Source: Helicoverpa zea (Eukaryota; Arthropoda; Insecta; Lepidoptera; Noctuidae). From it: 64,000 nt of DNA. This document shows, one piece after another, positions 1 to 10,875 of the stretch. Position 1 is the first letter of the stretch; each line of letters begins with the position of its first letter. A program made the position numbers and the translations under genes. The notes under the pieces are model-generated. The model did no database searches. It had not been told where the DNA came from and saw only the letters and a program-made list of their open reading frames with translations. The stretch spans positions 3,968,001-4,032,000 of the forward strand of contig NC_061462.1 in assembly GCF_022581195.2 (NCBI RefSeq), in the 5' to 3' direction.

Positions 1-6
1 ACAGCA

Positions 7-584
7 ATGGCGTCTGTTTTACCAATTTGTTTGTTTGTTGTAGTTTTAGCTTTAACATCAGCTGTGCCGGTTGATGAACAAAAACCTTTTGGTAAGTTTT
101 TGATACCTCTCTTTTAGGCATAGATATTTGGATTTGTGCATTTTCTTAAAACAACTATTTACTATGTAAATGATACGTAAAAAATAATAGTAAACAGTAA
201 ATTAACTGTCAGTGGCCGGCCATTAGAGGCAACGTGTGCCATTTTGCCAACTTAACAAAAATTAACAAACATTAATTGATTAAACTTCTAATTATCTTTC
301 TTTATTATTTTCAATTTGTATCCTCTATTATCGCTTAGTAGTCCTTTATTATTTTTAATATAATCTTCACTATAATCAACAAACACATTGTTTCAGATTG
401 CCCCCAAAACGAGCGGTATATGAAATGTGACCTTGAAGTATGCTTCAAGACTTGTGAACACCTGACCAACTTCCCGCCGTGCCCATCCATAGCCGCTGGT
501 TGCTACAAACCTGCTTGCTTATGCGTTGATGGATACCTAAGGAATTCTGCAGGCGTTTGCGTACCAAGGGATGAATGTTCCTAA
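7..584 (+). CDS. TIL-1: single-domain TIL protease inhibitor
   Basis: Two coding exons, 7..91 and 397..584, joined in phase 1 at GT-AG sites (GTAAGT donor, TTTCAG acceptor), giving 90 aa. Residues 1-19 form a signal peptide (hydrophobic LPICLFVVVLALTSA). After a short VPVDEQKPF linker, the domain has 10 cysteines in TIL order and ends CVPRDEC-S. The C5-C6 loop (PSIAAG) is six residues instead of the usual three, so the reactive residue cannot be assigned. A donor at 596 and an acceptor before 846 suggest a 3'UTR intron, with AATAAA at 931. The promoter is outside the window. Exon 1 is almost identical to that of TIL-5 (5380). Family known: secreted serine protease inhibitors; target protease unknown. 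Confidence 0.88.
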
Positions 585-1149
585 GAAACAAATTTGTAAG
601 TATTTTTCGCCGCCATTGGCCTATTCAATCCTAAGTTAATATTCTTTCGAGTTGATCAACGGTCAATAATAATAAACCAATGCGTCTGTAACCCATACAT
701 ATTTTTGTGTGCTGCAGTATCTGCCCTTACATTTTTAAACGAGTGTACCAAAGTTTGTATTCAAATTGCTCTTCTTTCTGACTATGACAGGGGTAAAAAT
801 AAAATCGCTACATTCTCAGTTATTTACACTTCATTTCTTTTTCAGCATCACATGCTGCGATCACCTAATATCCAACTGGAGTTTCATTGATGTACCTAAT
901 TAAATTTAGTATGTTATTCTAAATTATGTTAATAAATAAAATAAATGTGTAAATTAATGTAAGATTGTTTTTCATTTTCTTATTTGCACCTTAAAATGAA
1001 TACTATCAGAGTAATATTTTGATTATTCATTATAATTATACTCAAGGGATCTTGATGAAACTTGAAAAACATGAGAATAACATGTTATACCTTTTATCAG
1101 GGTGTGGGAAAGAGTTCAAACTCAAAATATTTATTTGAGAAGGTAATTG

Positions 1150-1375
1150 TTATGTAAGACTGGTTGTCGGACTTACTGGCTTCTGACTGCCAAAGATGTT
1201 CAAGTGACAGCCGGGATATACAGCTTATCTTATATATTGATGTTCAAGATATACTTAGGAAGTACATGCAAACTTAGAAAAGTGGCATTGGTACATGCCT
1301 GACCTGGAGAATCGAACCCACACTCATGCCTGAGACTTGAGAGGTTGTTTCTTTACCCACTACCCTTTATATGCT
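1150..1375 (-). repeat. tRNA-derived SINE (family S1, noctuid HaSE-like)
   Basis: On the minus strand the element begins with a tRNA-like head: an A-box-like stretch near GGGTAAAGAAAC and a B box GGGTTCGATTC around 1310. The body recurs at 2977, 6655, 13270, 30205, 32045, 36005, 47595 and 51242. Assignment to a HaSE-like family is from memory of common noctuid repeats. Confidence 0.6.
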
Positions 1376-1514
1376 ACAAGGAAAATCCTCTTCTTTTGCA
1401 CACAAGAGTAAAATGATAAACATAATTTTTTATCACTGAGTAAAAACCAGTTTTATAACTAACTCTTACATAGTTTATTTAACTCTATAATTAGCATAAC
1501 AACGTTATATGTCA

Positions 1515-1521
1515 TATAAAA
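1515..1521 (+). promoter_or_regulatory. TATA box of TIL-2
   Basis: TATAAAA lies 72 bp before the TIL-2 ATG. The surrounding AAAAGACAAACGCATGA matches the region downstream of the TIL-4 TATA box (AAAAGACGAACGCATGA), so the two promoters share ancestry. Confidence 0.6.
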
Positions 1522-1586
1522 TAAAAGACAAACGCATGACCGGCACATTTTCTATTGAAACATCATTGTAACTTGACGTTTTAAAA

Positions 1587-2288
1587 ATGACATCTTACTT
1601 GGTTCCTATATGTTTTTTGTTTGTGGTCTTGACTATTGTGTCTTCTGCACCACCTGATGATAAACCTTTGGGTAAGTTCTATAATAAACTACCAGGTATT
1701 TTTCTAATCTCTAATCTAGGAATATAGATACTCTTTGAAGTTACCGTATAAATGTAATTGCTATTGATGTCTTTAGTTTCTGTGGATATTTTATTATTAA
1801 TATTGAACCGATAACTTATTAACTAACTTTATAAAGATGAAGAGTTTTTTTGTCTGTTTCAAAGCTCTAATATCTAACAAGCTAGGATATCCTCATTCGA
1901 TTTAAAACATATTTCAAGTTAGATAGCATATTTATCGAGGGAGGTCACACAATGTTTATTATCTGAGTCCTTTAAGTAGTTTCTACTAATGACAACTAAG
2001 TTTAGTTGTAATTTTGAGGAACAGAGAAACTTTAGAAAGATCAGTTTTGAAATAAAATATATTTTTCTTACAATTTCAGATTGTCCAGAAAACGAAGAAT
2101 ACTATTACTGCAAACTATTCCGTTGTCAGAGGAGTTGCGATGACTTTAAGGAACAAACTCCGTGTCTGCCTCTAGCGCCCGGGTGTCATCTGCCAGGGTG
2201 TGAATGTGTGAGCGACTACTATAGGAATAAGGATGGCAAATGTGTGCCAGAAGCAGAATGTTATCAAAACAGTATCAAAGAAATTTAA
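1587..2288 (+). CDS. TIL-2: single-domain TIL protease inhibitor
   Basis: Exons 1587..1671 and 2080..2288, phase 1, encode 97 aa. The signal peptide covers about residues 1-20 (core PICFLFVVLTIVSSA), followed by APPDDKPLD and a 10-cysteine TIL domain. The C5-C6 loop is LPLAPG. The domain ends CVPEAEC with a tail YQNSIKEI; AATAAA overlaps the stop (2288). The first ATG after the TATA box starts the signal peptide. Exon 2 differs from that of TIL-4 at only two bases, both synonymous, although the genes point in opposite directions and their first exons differ at about 11 of 85 bases. Confidence 0.88.
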
Positions 2289-2623
2289 ATAAAAGGCAAA
2301 AATAATTGTGATTTTTTTTTTATTTAAAAACAAAATAGATTTTTAGGCTCAACTTCTGGTCCTTAGGTGTCCTTACGAACAATGAAGAAATTAAAAACTC
2401 TGAAAAGAAAAGATAAGTATTAGAACGTCATTTATATTGAGTAAGTCCAGTTTGCATCAGATATGATCCATCATTCATTAGCCTATTTACTGTCCCACAA
2501 ATAAACACATTCATTTGAGATATTTAAGTCCAGGTTTTCTCGAGAAGTTTTCTTGCACCTTTACTCATCATATGTGTACCTACATTCGTTTGAATATGGA
2601 CTCTCACATCCTATATTTACGTG
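2289..2623. other. TIL-2/TIL-3 convergent intergenic stretch
   Basis: AT-rich sequence between two genes whose 3' ends face each other. Apart from the TIL-2 polyadenylation signal I see no gene or repeat. No canonical AATAAA for TIL-3 is evident. Confidence 0.5.
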
Positions 2624-3370
2624 TCATATTACAATGTACTCACAGCATTCTTGCCAAGGGACACATTTTCCTTCAGAGTTCCTCAGGTAATCAGAAATGC
2701 ATTCGCAAGAGGGCTGGTAGCAATCACCAGATAACCCAGGACAGCCAGGCGGGTTCTTCAAATCACTGCAGACCTTGTAACATTTAGCCGGTGAACATCT
2801 ATAGTATTCTTCATTTTGCGGGCAATCTGGAAATTAGAACAATAATATTCTTAGAACTAGGTTTGTAGGCTACAAAATAATTCCTGGATCGAACCAATGG
2901 AATTGTTTGACTTGTATTTATTATATAGTAAGCCTAAAGTCAGGATACAGAAGAGATAAATAGAGATACAATCTATCATCATCTCCCGAGCCGTTTCCCA
3001 ACTATGTTAAGGTGGGCTTCCAGTCTAGCCGGATGCGGCTGAGTGACAGTGTTTTACAAGGAGCGGCTGCCCGTCTGATCTCCCCAAGTCAAAAATCAAT
3101 AAATAAAGATACAATGAAAAACTGAATTTACATAAACAGCCTCATATGAAGTAGCTATGTATGTAAGTACAACTCTTACCTTATCTAGGCATCACTTAAG
3201 TATAGGGTTATTGTTATCTCGAAATTAGTTCTCTGTAACACCATAGAATATATGAAATACAAAATAATGACCGTTTATTACTTACCAAGAGGTTTCTGAT
3301 CAGCCGGCAAAGCAGAAACAATACTTAAAACAAGTACACACAAAAACATAGGTAACACGAAAGACGCCAT
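2624..3370 (-). CDS. TIL-3: single-domain TIL protease inhibitor
   Basis: Minus-strand exons 3286..3370 and 2624..2826, phase 1, encode 95 aa. The signal peptide is about residues 1-20 (FVLPMFLCVLVLSIVSA), then LPADQKPLD and a TIL domain with the usual 10 cysteines. The C-terminus is ECCEYIVI, so an eleventh, unpaired cysteine directly follows C10. The C5-C6 loop is PGLSGD. The intron contains an S1 SINE fragment (2977..3085). The TATA box is at 3467..3475. It is convergent with TIL-2. Confidence 0.85.
2977..3085 (-). repeat. S1 SINE fragment in the TIL-3 intron
   Basis: Contains the S1 tail pattern CCCAACTATGTT, GGCTTCCAGTCTA and CAGTGTTTTACAAGGAGC. The tRNA-like head is missing. Confidence 0.6.
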
Positions 3371-3466
3371 CGCAATATTATATATTGAAACAATATTTAA
3401 TTTCTAACTCTAATGTTTACTTGAAGGTATTCAAGGATAGATTAAGAGTAAACTAATCGTGTTTTG

Positions 3467-3475
3467 TTTTATATA
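3467..3475 (-). promoter_or_regulatory. TATA box of TIL-3
   Basis: TATATAAAA on the minus strand, about 97 bp upstream of the TIL-3 ATG at 3370. Confidence 0.5.
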
Positions 3476-3479
3476 TTTT

Positions 3480-4106
3480 GCTTAGACTGAACTGACCAAT
3501 CGGAGCTTGTAAAGTCATAGTGTGGTGCCAATGTGTAGATACATATAGGTGTAGCTAGGCTAATCAAAATAACTCGAAAAAGCGTTGCCGTTGCTAAGAG
3601 GCTGGGCAAGATTTTTTGAAATACTTACTAACAGTTGTGATGAGGAACATTTGGGACTATTATTGTAGCGTGGACTTACAAATATCATGGTGGGATCATC
3701 ATTGTCTAACATCTAGGTAATTGATGTATTATTTGAAGAAATAGATGATATATTATATGGAGAAATGGACGAAGAATGATATTATTTAGGGTTAGGTTTT
3801 GGTAAAAAAAATGTGGCAAATTGCATATTTATCCCGTTCTGTAAATAAATAGTAAATAGCCCTTTCTTTTAACAATACAGATTGTGAAATATAATCATAG
3901 TACTGACAGGAAAATAAACATGAAAATGAAAGAAATTTTTCTTGTTAGTGGATTTATTTAAATAAAAAAATTACAATAATTATCTTTATCACAAAACAGA
4001 TGTCAACATTCTTCTAGAAAGCTGACAAACACATACAGTTCTTCTTACATCTCGGTTGAAATTTAAAGTTAATATTGATCGTCTTCATTTAATATTTTGC
4101 GTTATT
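3480..4106. other. Gene-free stretch between TIL-3 and TIL-4
   Basis: AT-rich. It holds the TIL-4 polyadenylation signal (AATAAA on the minus strand, 3953..3958). I see no coding or repeat signal. Confidence 0.5.
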
Positions 4107-4719
4107 TTAACATTCGGCTTCTGGCACACATTTGCCATCCTTATTCCTATAGTAGTCGCTCACACATTCACACCCTGGCAGATGACACCCGGGCGCTAGA
4201 GGCAGACATGGAGTTTGTTCCTTAAAGTCATCGCAACTCCTCTGACAACGGAATAGTTTGCAGTAATAGTATTCTTCGTTTTCTGGACAATCTGGAAGTG
4301 AAAAAATAAATAGTTGATTAAAGTCGACACACTGCGGATTACTATATATTTTTGATTATAATAGCAAAATTCAATCTACAATCGGAAATACAACGCATAG
4401 GTCGATTACTGTAATCCGCAGTTAATACATACAAATAATTTATGGAATGGAAATAAATATGTTCTTTAAGTCAAATTGCTAGTTACAGCCCAGAAAAACC
4501 ACGCTGCTTCAACATCAATCAATACAGTAATTATAGAGGTCAATAATTATCTTTACACTGCTGATAACCAAAATAACACAAGACACATTCGCATAATTTC
4601 TAATAGAAAAATACAGTTAATAATAAAATCTTACCCAAAGGTTTATCATCAGGTGGTGCAGAAGAAACAATAGTTAAAACCACTAACAAAAAACATACAG
4701 GAACCAAATAGGACGCCAT
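4107..4719 (-). CDS. TIL-4: single-domain TIL protease inhibitor, inverted paralogue of TIL-2
   Basis: Minus-strand exons 4635..4719 and 4107..4291, phase 1, encode 89 aa. Signal peptide core is PVCFLLVVLTIVSSA. The mature domain is the same as TIL-2 up to the last cysteine, where TIL-4 stops at once (TGT TAA) and TIL-2 continues for eight residues. All 10 TIL cysteines are present; the C5-C6 loop is LPLAPG. The introns and the sequence after the final cysteine are unlike TIL-2, so near-identity is confined to exon 2. TATA box at 4781..4790. Confidence 0.88.
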
Positions 4720-4780
4720 ATTTAAAACGTTAAGCTACAATGATGTCAGAGTACATAATGTTCGAATCATGCGTTCGTCT

Positions 4781-4790
4781 TTTATTTATA
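4781..4790 (-). promoter_or_regulatory. TATA box of TIL-4
   Basis: TATAAATAAA on the minus strand, 62 bp upstream of the ATG; the flanking AAAAGACGAACGC is shared with the TIL-2 promoter. Confidence 0.6.
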
Positions 4791-4924
4791 ACAACCATAT
4801 TATTGTTATGCTAAATTATAGTGTTGTCAAAACAATTAAAGCTACTATGTGACAATTCGTTAAAGAATATATATTTACAAAGAAATAAAACAAAATACAT
4901 GAATACTTTGTTATCGATGGCCAA

Positions 4925-5076
4925 AATCATCAAATGACCTCTCCCGCCCCACTGTGGGTTAGCAGCGGTGAGGGAGTGTCAGACTTTTTCTGACTAAAAA
5001 TCCATCGTGTTCCTTCGTAGGCCTTTTATGTACCAGGGCCGCGGTAACTCTTTCAAACGATCCCGCAGCCCAAATA
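4925..5076 (-). repeat. Short interspersed repeat, family S2 (copy 1)
   Basis: On the minus strand it begins near GGGCTGCGGG, continues through CGCGGCCCTGGTACATAAAAGGCC and CTGACACTCCCTCACC (each shown in parts) and ends near GATGATTTT. Other copies: 33805 (+), 38983 (+) and 50176 (-). At least two copies end in an A-run, as retroposed SINEs do. Confidence 0.65.
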
Positions 5077-5304
5077 TATGAACACTTTTTTATTTTTAAA
5101 TATATTATTAAACTAAAGTTATTTTAGTTTTACATAAAGAAACAGGTTTTCTTTAATTCTTGTAGCATTAAAGACATCACTATGTTTACCGTCACTGATC
5201 GGCTCAGGGGATTTTTACAACAACAATCATCAATCGTATCTACTGCCGGAAACGCACACTAGCAAACAGTTTATTGTTATACTACACATAACTAGTCGCA
5301 CACA

Positions 5305-5313
5305 TATATAAAA
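5305..5313 (+). promoter_or_regulatory. TATA box of TIL-5
   Basis: TATATAAAA lies 75 bp upstream of the TIL-5 ATG; transcription would be expected to start around 5335. Confidence 0.65.
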
Positions 5314-5379
5314 GAAGACTGATCCTTAACTAGATCATTACCGTCGTCGACAGCATCATTATCTAACGTTACTACAGCA

Positions 5380-6025
5380 ATGGCGTCTGTTTTACCAATT
5401 TGTTTGTTTGTTGTAGTTTTAGCTTTAACAACAGCTGTGCCGGTTGATGAACAAAAACCTTTTGGTAAGTTTAAATAATTTATTAAAACTTCATTACTTT
5501 ATCTGTGACTGAGTTTTCATTTAGGATTTTTGGTGTACTGTGTGCAGAATAATTATGTTGTCGAAGTATATCATTGTTAAAACTCTTAGTCCCCATTTCA
5601 GTAGGTAGTTAAGCTTTTTGAGAGCATATCATACGAAAGCCTACTTACTAAAAAGAGTTTAGCAATGTTAAGTAGAGGATCATCATCAACACCATGTTTC
5701 GCATTAATTTCGCGCAAGAATTAATTTTGTCCTCTCTGAAACCTTACCAAAAACTGAAAGGAAACCAAAAATACATTTGCATTGTCTGTTGTTTTACTAT
5801 TGGACTTAAGTATGTTTATTTATTGTTTCAGATTGTCCAAAAAATGAAGTTTACTACAAATGTCAACTTGAAGCCTGCTTTACGAAATGTGATCACCTAG
5901 TAAACATCCCACCGTGTCCGTCTATTGTCGCGGGTTGCTACGACCCAGCCTGCCTCTGTAAGGGAGGATACCTTCGGAATTCTTCGGGCATTTGTGTACC
6001 TGAAGATCAATGTGTCGTCGAATAA
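5380..6025 (+). CDS. TIL-5: single-domain TIL protease inhibitor
   Basis: Exons 5380..5464 and 5832..6025, phase 1, encode 92 aa. Signal peptide is residues 1-19, then VPVDEQKPFD and a TIL domain with 10 cysteines ending CVPEDQCVVE. The C5-C6 loop is PSIVAG. A donor just after the stop and an acceptor before 6390 indicate a 3'UTR intron; AATAAA is at 6467..6472. Exon 1 differs from TIL-1 exon 1 at a single base, while exon 2 has diverged strongly, which is unusual for simple tandem duplicates. Confidence 0.88.
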
Positions 6026-6144
6026 CTTTGTAAGTACTGCATTTATTGAAATTGAAATTATGTGAATACTTGAGAGATACGTAGCCTATAATTAATTCGC
6101 AATTCGTCATTGCATTAAATGTTCACAAAGGTCCAAAGGAAGTT

Positions 6145-6302
6145 TCGTATAAGTCAAAAACGGCTGAACCGATTGGTTGAGAATTGGTGGGGAGGTATTT
6201 TAGAAACAAAAGATGGACAAATGATTCATTTTATCCCCGTCCGGGTATGGGATATATATTTCCGTCGGGACAAGTATGACACCGCGGGCGGAAGCTAGTA
6301 CT
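6145..6302 (-). repeat. Retroposon tail fragment (RTE/SINE-like, family R)
   Basis: On the minus strand it starts TACTAGCTTCCGCCCGCGG and continues to a stretch like CAATCGGTTCAGCCGTTTTT (20 bases). This is a pattern I recognise as a common lepidopteran retroposon 3' region; related fragments lie at 17530, 18480, 19455, 23270, 48000 and 62385. Confidence 0.55.
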
Positions 6303-6472
6303 TGATAGTCACTATTACATACTTGTTAAGTAACTGTCAGCTGTGTAAACCTAAATCTTTTTGACATATGATTTTTGTTATTGTTTCAGAATTGTTTCCT
6401 GGATCTACTTCTCTGGCCAGTGGACTTTCAACGATTTATAAAAAATCTTAAATTGTAATCAAAAGAAATAAA

Positions 6473-7282
6473 TATAATTTAAATATTTTTTTTCTTTCAT
6501 TTAGTTTAGAGTAAATAAAATTAAATAAACATACTATAATAACAACATTACATTTTCCTGGAAACATGCTACTTTGAATGTAGTATATTATATATGGCTA
6601 CTACAAAACTTTTATTAAGGTCAGAAAGTCTCACAAAGTGTTATTAGGTTCCCCTCCATGGTAGCCTGACTAGGTTAAGGAGATCGGATAGGTAGTCGAT
6701 CCAAAAAAATCTATCATCGATCGAAAAACTGCTGATGAGACTGCACGCTGACCCCAATATATGTAGTTTGAAAAAAGCTTATCAAGAGATACAGTATACA
6801 GAAGAAAAAAACTTACCTAGCGGTTTATAACTAAGGTTACAAAAAAAAATGAATTCATGAACATCGTCGCTTTCTACAAAATCAACGCTCTTACAAATTT
6901 TCATCCAAATGATCTCAGCTGATTTAAAGTAGATACAAACAACCTCACGATATTCAATTAATTCATAATATTAATCAGCATAAGTTGCATTGCTAAATCC
7001 ACAAAAGTTAAACCAACTCGGCTTTGATAAATGCTGAATACCGAGTTAGTGTATTTCTATTATTGTGTTTATGTTTTAAACAATTCCGCGTATTCCCGAA
7101 AAACATAACATTTGAACTATACAATGTTGTTATAATAACAGTATACGTTTTGGGAAAAGTTCAGAAACTGAGTTTAATTAACAAACAATAACCTGCCTGC
7201 TAGATGTATCTTCAGATGGAGAACAGAAATACTATTTAAATTGCATGGGAACCGAAAAACAATAACATTTAGAGTTCCCGAT
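6473..7282. other. Gene-free stretch with S1 SINE fragment
   Basis: Contains a degraded S1 SINE piece at about 6655..6765 (S1-like CTGACTAGGTTAAGGAGATC and GACCCCAATATATG). Otherwise AT-rich with no coding signal. Confidence 0.4.
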
Positions 7283-7283
7283 T

Positions 7284-7581
7284 ACTGCAGACTTTTTAGC
7301 CGACTGACACGTTTATCTGAGGGTTGATAGCTACGGCTATGTGTATGGCAACCCCATACACATACGTCGCACGAGAAGACTGGTATGGGCAGACTAAAAA
7401 GTTTGATGCGATAGCCAACTAAACAGTCTGCTAACTCTATGGGCCACTATATGAAAATCTGCGTGCACACCGCCCGTCTGCAACAACTGCACTAAGCACT
7501 TTTTGCAGTGGGCATGGTGCAGTGGGCGCGGTAGCATAACTGCCATATCAAGCTGTCGGTGGACTGAAAGTCTGCAGGATG
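7284..7581. repeat. MITE family M1, copy 1
   Basis: Imperfect terminal inverted repeats: left CTGCAGACTTTTTAGCCGAC near 7284, and the matching CTGCAGACTTTCAGTCC read on the minus strand from the right end. The same termini bound the elements at 24312..24738 and 31930..32430. Confidence 0.5.
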
Positions 7582-7876
7582 TCAAAGGTAGAAATTGTAT
7601 TACTAACGCAAAAAGATTAAAGATAATTACTTTAATATGCGATCGGAATTAGGGTAGAATTATCTACGATAGTTCAGTACATCAGAAATATTAAATTGAA
7701 ATACAACCTTTTTTGTTGACTATGTAACGAATAAGTCCATTCACACAATTCTATCAACGTATCTACATACAAAATTAGGAATTGTGACTGAGGAACCATG
7801 TTCTTCACAAAGCACGCTCTCAAATAGACAAACGTTAAGTATAAATACATTTTTCTATGGCCAAAATTAGCAAACC

Positions 7877-7915
7877 GGGGTATTTACCTCTTTAAAACAA
7901 AGAGGTAAATACCCC
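7877..7915. repeat. Perfect 17-bp hairpin
   Basis: GGGGTATTTACCTCTTT is followed by a five-base loop and its exact reverse complement. No terminator or gene is associated with it. Confidence 0.8.
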
Positions 7916-8603
7916 AATACAATTTTAGAACCATGACTCATTTTCCTTGTTATGTAAATATCGCCTAATCTTAAAAATGTTGTCTATTTTTGATCACTAA
8001 AGGGGGAAACCCGGTTGTTTTGTTTTTAAAACAAAAACTATTTATAGTGGCATTTGTTTTTGTGAGCGAGTTTTTTGAATATATTATGCGGTTAGTCTAT
8101 GATTTATAATAATGGGACTTGTCAAATTAGTAAATGATGTTTTTTTGTAACAAATCTTGATATCCTTAGAAACATAAGCAGCATTTTTGCGTTTAATTGT
8201 TCCTAACATTAGCATGTTTATACAAACAAATTCTTCATCCCTGTAAAATGGAGTATAGAGGTAGATATCAACACACGGTTAAACGAAAGCTACCCTAACC
8301 TAGATATGCTATCTTAGAAGACCTGCATATTATTCCAAACCAAAATCCATCTGAAACAAGAACAAATAAAAATAGAACTTAGAAATAATGGCATTTCCAC
8401 ACATTAACGTCTTCAGATATTGAATGAAGGCAAGGAATGTTTTGTGAAAAAGTTTTTACACCTACATACTTACCTACATATAAACAGGGTCCATTAGTGA
8501 AATGATATTCCTCTTAATGTGTCCATGGGACGACAAATTGTCGCATATGGAACGCGAGAGAACCAGCGTTGCTGGATGAGACAGATTTATTTCACGCAAA
8601 CGA
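7916..8603. other. Gene-free stretch
   Basis: AT-rich sequence with no recognisable gene or repeat boundary. Confidence 0.4.
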
Positions 8604-8933
8604 ATGTTATTTATTTATTTTTCTTGTTTTTATTTGTTGAGTGTGTATTTAGGTTACGTTAATGCTACGGTGTTAAATTTCAAAGACAATAAATATAGTG
8701 TCGGAGATAGTGTAGTTTTACTACAGAATTTCAGAATTTTTCAAAATAATACAGTTGTTTCGGAGCCTTTGGGTACAAACAAACAAAAAATGCTTATAAG
8801 CAAGTTCTTTTTCTTTCACCTTAGAAATAATGGCGAAATTCTTAAATTGCTTAATCAACGAACCACGATTGTACTAGAATTAGCTAACTCTAACAAAGAA
8901 AACCATCCCACAAAAAATATCCATAAACAATAA
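8604..8933 (+). pseudogene. Candidate signal-peptide exon of a broken TIL gene
   Basis: An open frame of 109 codons starts with a convincing signal peptide (MLFIYFSCFYLLSVYLGYVNA). A possible phase-1 donor, CCTTTGG|GTACAA at about 8771, resembles the exon-1 ends of TIL-2 and TIL-A (GAGCCT nearby), so the real exon may be only 8604..8770. The only downstream TIL sequence is the degraded exon at 10876. No TATA box is obvious. It could equally be a chance frame. Confidence 0.35.
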
Positions 8934-9400
8934 ATAATATGTGTATCATACAATAACAGACAGAAGTATCACTGATCGTAAGATAGAAGAACATCCTCCG
9001 GATATTATGAAGTAATCGATTCGTAAGCGTTTTGTACTACCTACAATATTGCTTTGGTTTCTCCCCAAGATTGGTAAGCAATGAGGAAAATGGCGCAATG
9101 TCAAGATTATTTATTACTTTCATGCCTTGTTTTCTTGGAATACGGTAAATGCTGCCTGAATATGTCTTTAATGTGTCATAAAAAGTGATTTGTGATAGCA
9201 TTAATAGACGTCTCGCTTTAAAAATATTATGTGAAAGTTATTCTGTCTATTTGTTTATTAATCTACCTAGTGTCACGTTTTTTGCGGCCTCAGGAATTTT
9301 CGTAAAATGGCAAACGAAACCGGATCAATACGAACGAAAAATATAAATATGATATACGCAAAAATATATACAAAGAAATCTGATGAAAACATTGAAGTGT
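8934..9400. other. Gene-free stretch
   Basis: AT-rich, nothing recognised; it would be intronic if the 8604 and 10876 pieces once formed a gene. Confidence 0.4.
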
Positions 9401-10852
9401 ATATGTTACCGTAAGATTACAAACATCGTTAGATACAATCTATCTCGAGAGATTGTAAACTGTCGAATTATTGTGAACCGTAACATCTGATTGCAATTTA
9501 ACGCATTATTTTTCGCTATATTATAATCTATCGATGAGAAATTGTCAAATTGTCAACTGTCCGAAAGCTCTCTCTGATTGGTCAGTCTTTTTGTAAGATC
9601 GACCAATCACGACCAGCCGTTCTGTTCCCATGGAGTTCCCGTAGAGTTAGGAATGAAATAGAGGTGTCAGTTAAATAAAATAAATGCTCTTCAAAAATTC
9701 TTCAAGTATTAAATTTATATATAAATAACTCTTATAAAAATACAGTTAGGTAATTTGTCTTCAAATACAAACTAATATTTAAAAATAAAATAAAAGGGGT
9801 GCTAATTAAACAGGCTTCTTTTTAATATCATTATTCGCCCCAACAAATGTATGTTGCCTTCTAAATTACTAAGTCAGCCACAATTAATAAAGCGTCGAGC
9901 ATCTAAATAATACTATCTTAGCCACGAGTTATCTTCCACTCTAAATACAACTCAGCATGATGGTTATTTTTTTGCATCTAAATTTGTAGCATGCATTCTA
10001 ACAGTAAACTTCTTAAATACTATTAAATGACATCATAAAAATATTTATTTACCTTCTAATTTTTTAACTCGTACCTACTGAGTTTTTTGTTTAAAATATA
10101 ACACATCCCATATTAATTGACCCAGCATGGAAGTAAGCATGCAACATGCAGCAAGCATAACTTCTGTCACGGCTCCGGCGCTGCGGGGCTCCGGCGGTCC
10201 CATGCGAGCTGAGGCGCAGGTAGTTTCAGCGCTCGCCGCCGCGGCTGAGGCTGGCCGGCTCTGCCGGCCAGCAAGCCGAAGCTGCGGTGGTGAGCGTGAA
10301 AACCATCTGCGACGATAAGCTCCGCCTCGCCCCTCCGCGCCTACGCGGTTTTGAATTGCACTCTAGGGGTAGGGCAGACAAGACTACGTGGAGTCGGTTT
10401 TGCAGCGATTCGTTTTCGTCACTAACTTCAATTTTTAATACAATTTTTAATTGTGTGTAATTTGAGTCTTAAAAATTAAGTACAATTTTTGATTTTATAA
10501 AAAATTAAACCGTCACTTATTTTTGCACGTCAAAGAGCTGTGACACCGGGAGTTGCTAAGAACATTGTCTTTTTTGACGTTCTACCAATCAGCGCGCAAG
10601 ATGCATTCCGTTCTACGCCAGTTGACAATTTGACCGCTCTACATCGCTCTCGATCTTACAAAAAGACTGACCAATCAGGGAGAGCTTTCGGACAGTTGAC
10701 AATTTGACAATTTCTCATCGATAGATTATAATATAGCGAAAAATAATGCGTTAAATTGCAATCAGGTGTTACGGTTTACAATAATTCGACAGTTTACAAT
10801 CTCTCGAGATAGATTGTAATCTAACGATGTTTGTAATCTTACGGTGACATAT
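9401..10852. mobile_element. 1.45-kb foldback element with ~200-bp inverted termini
   Basis: The arm at about 9401..9602 is repeated in inverse orientation at about 10650..10852. It starts TATATGTYACCGTAAGATT, passes TCTCTCGAGA and CGATAGATTATAATATAGCG, and ends near TTGTAAGATCGA. No transposase frame lies between the arms. The interior includes a GC-rich block at about 10165..10345, very unlike its AT-rich surroundings. No clear target-site duplication could be assigned, so the superfamily is undetermined (a non-autonomous DNA transposon is likely). Confidence 0.75.
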
Positions 10853-10875
10853 ATAAATAATTGTTTCTTGATTTA

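Noticed and set aside
10127..10318. 63-codon open frame in the GC-rich core of the foldback element
   Set aside because: Explained by high GC content; no motif, no partner exon.
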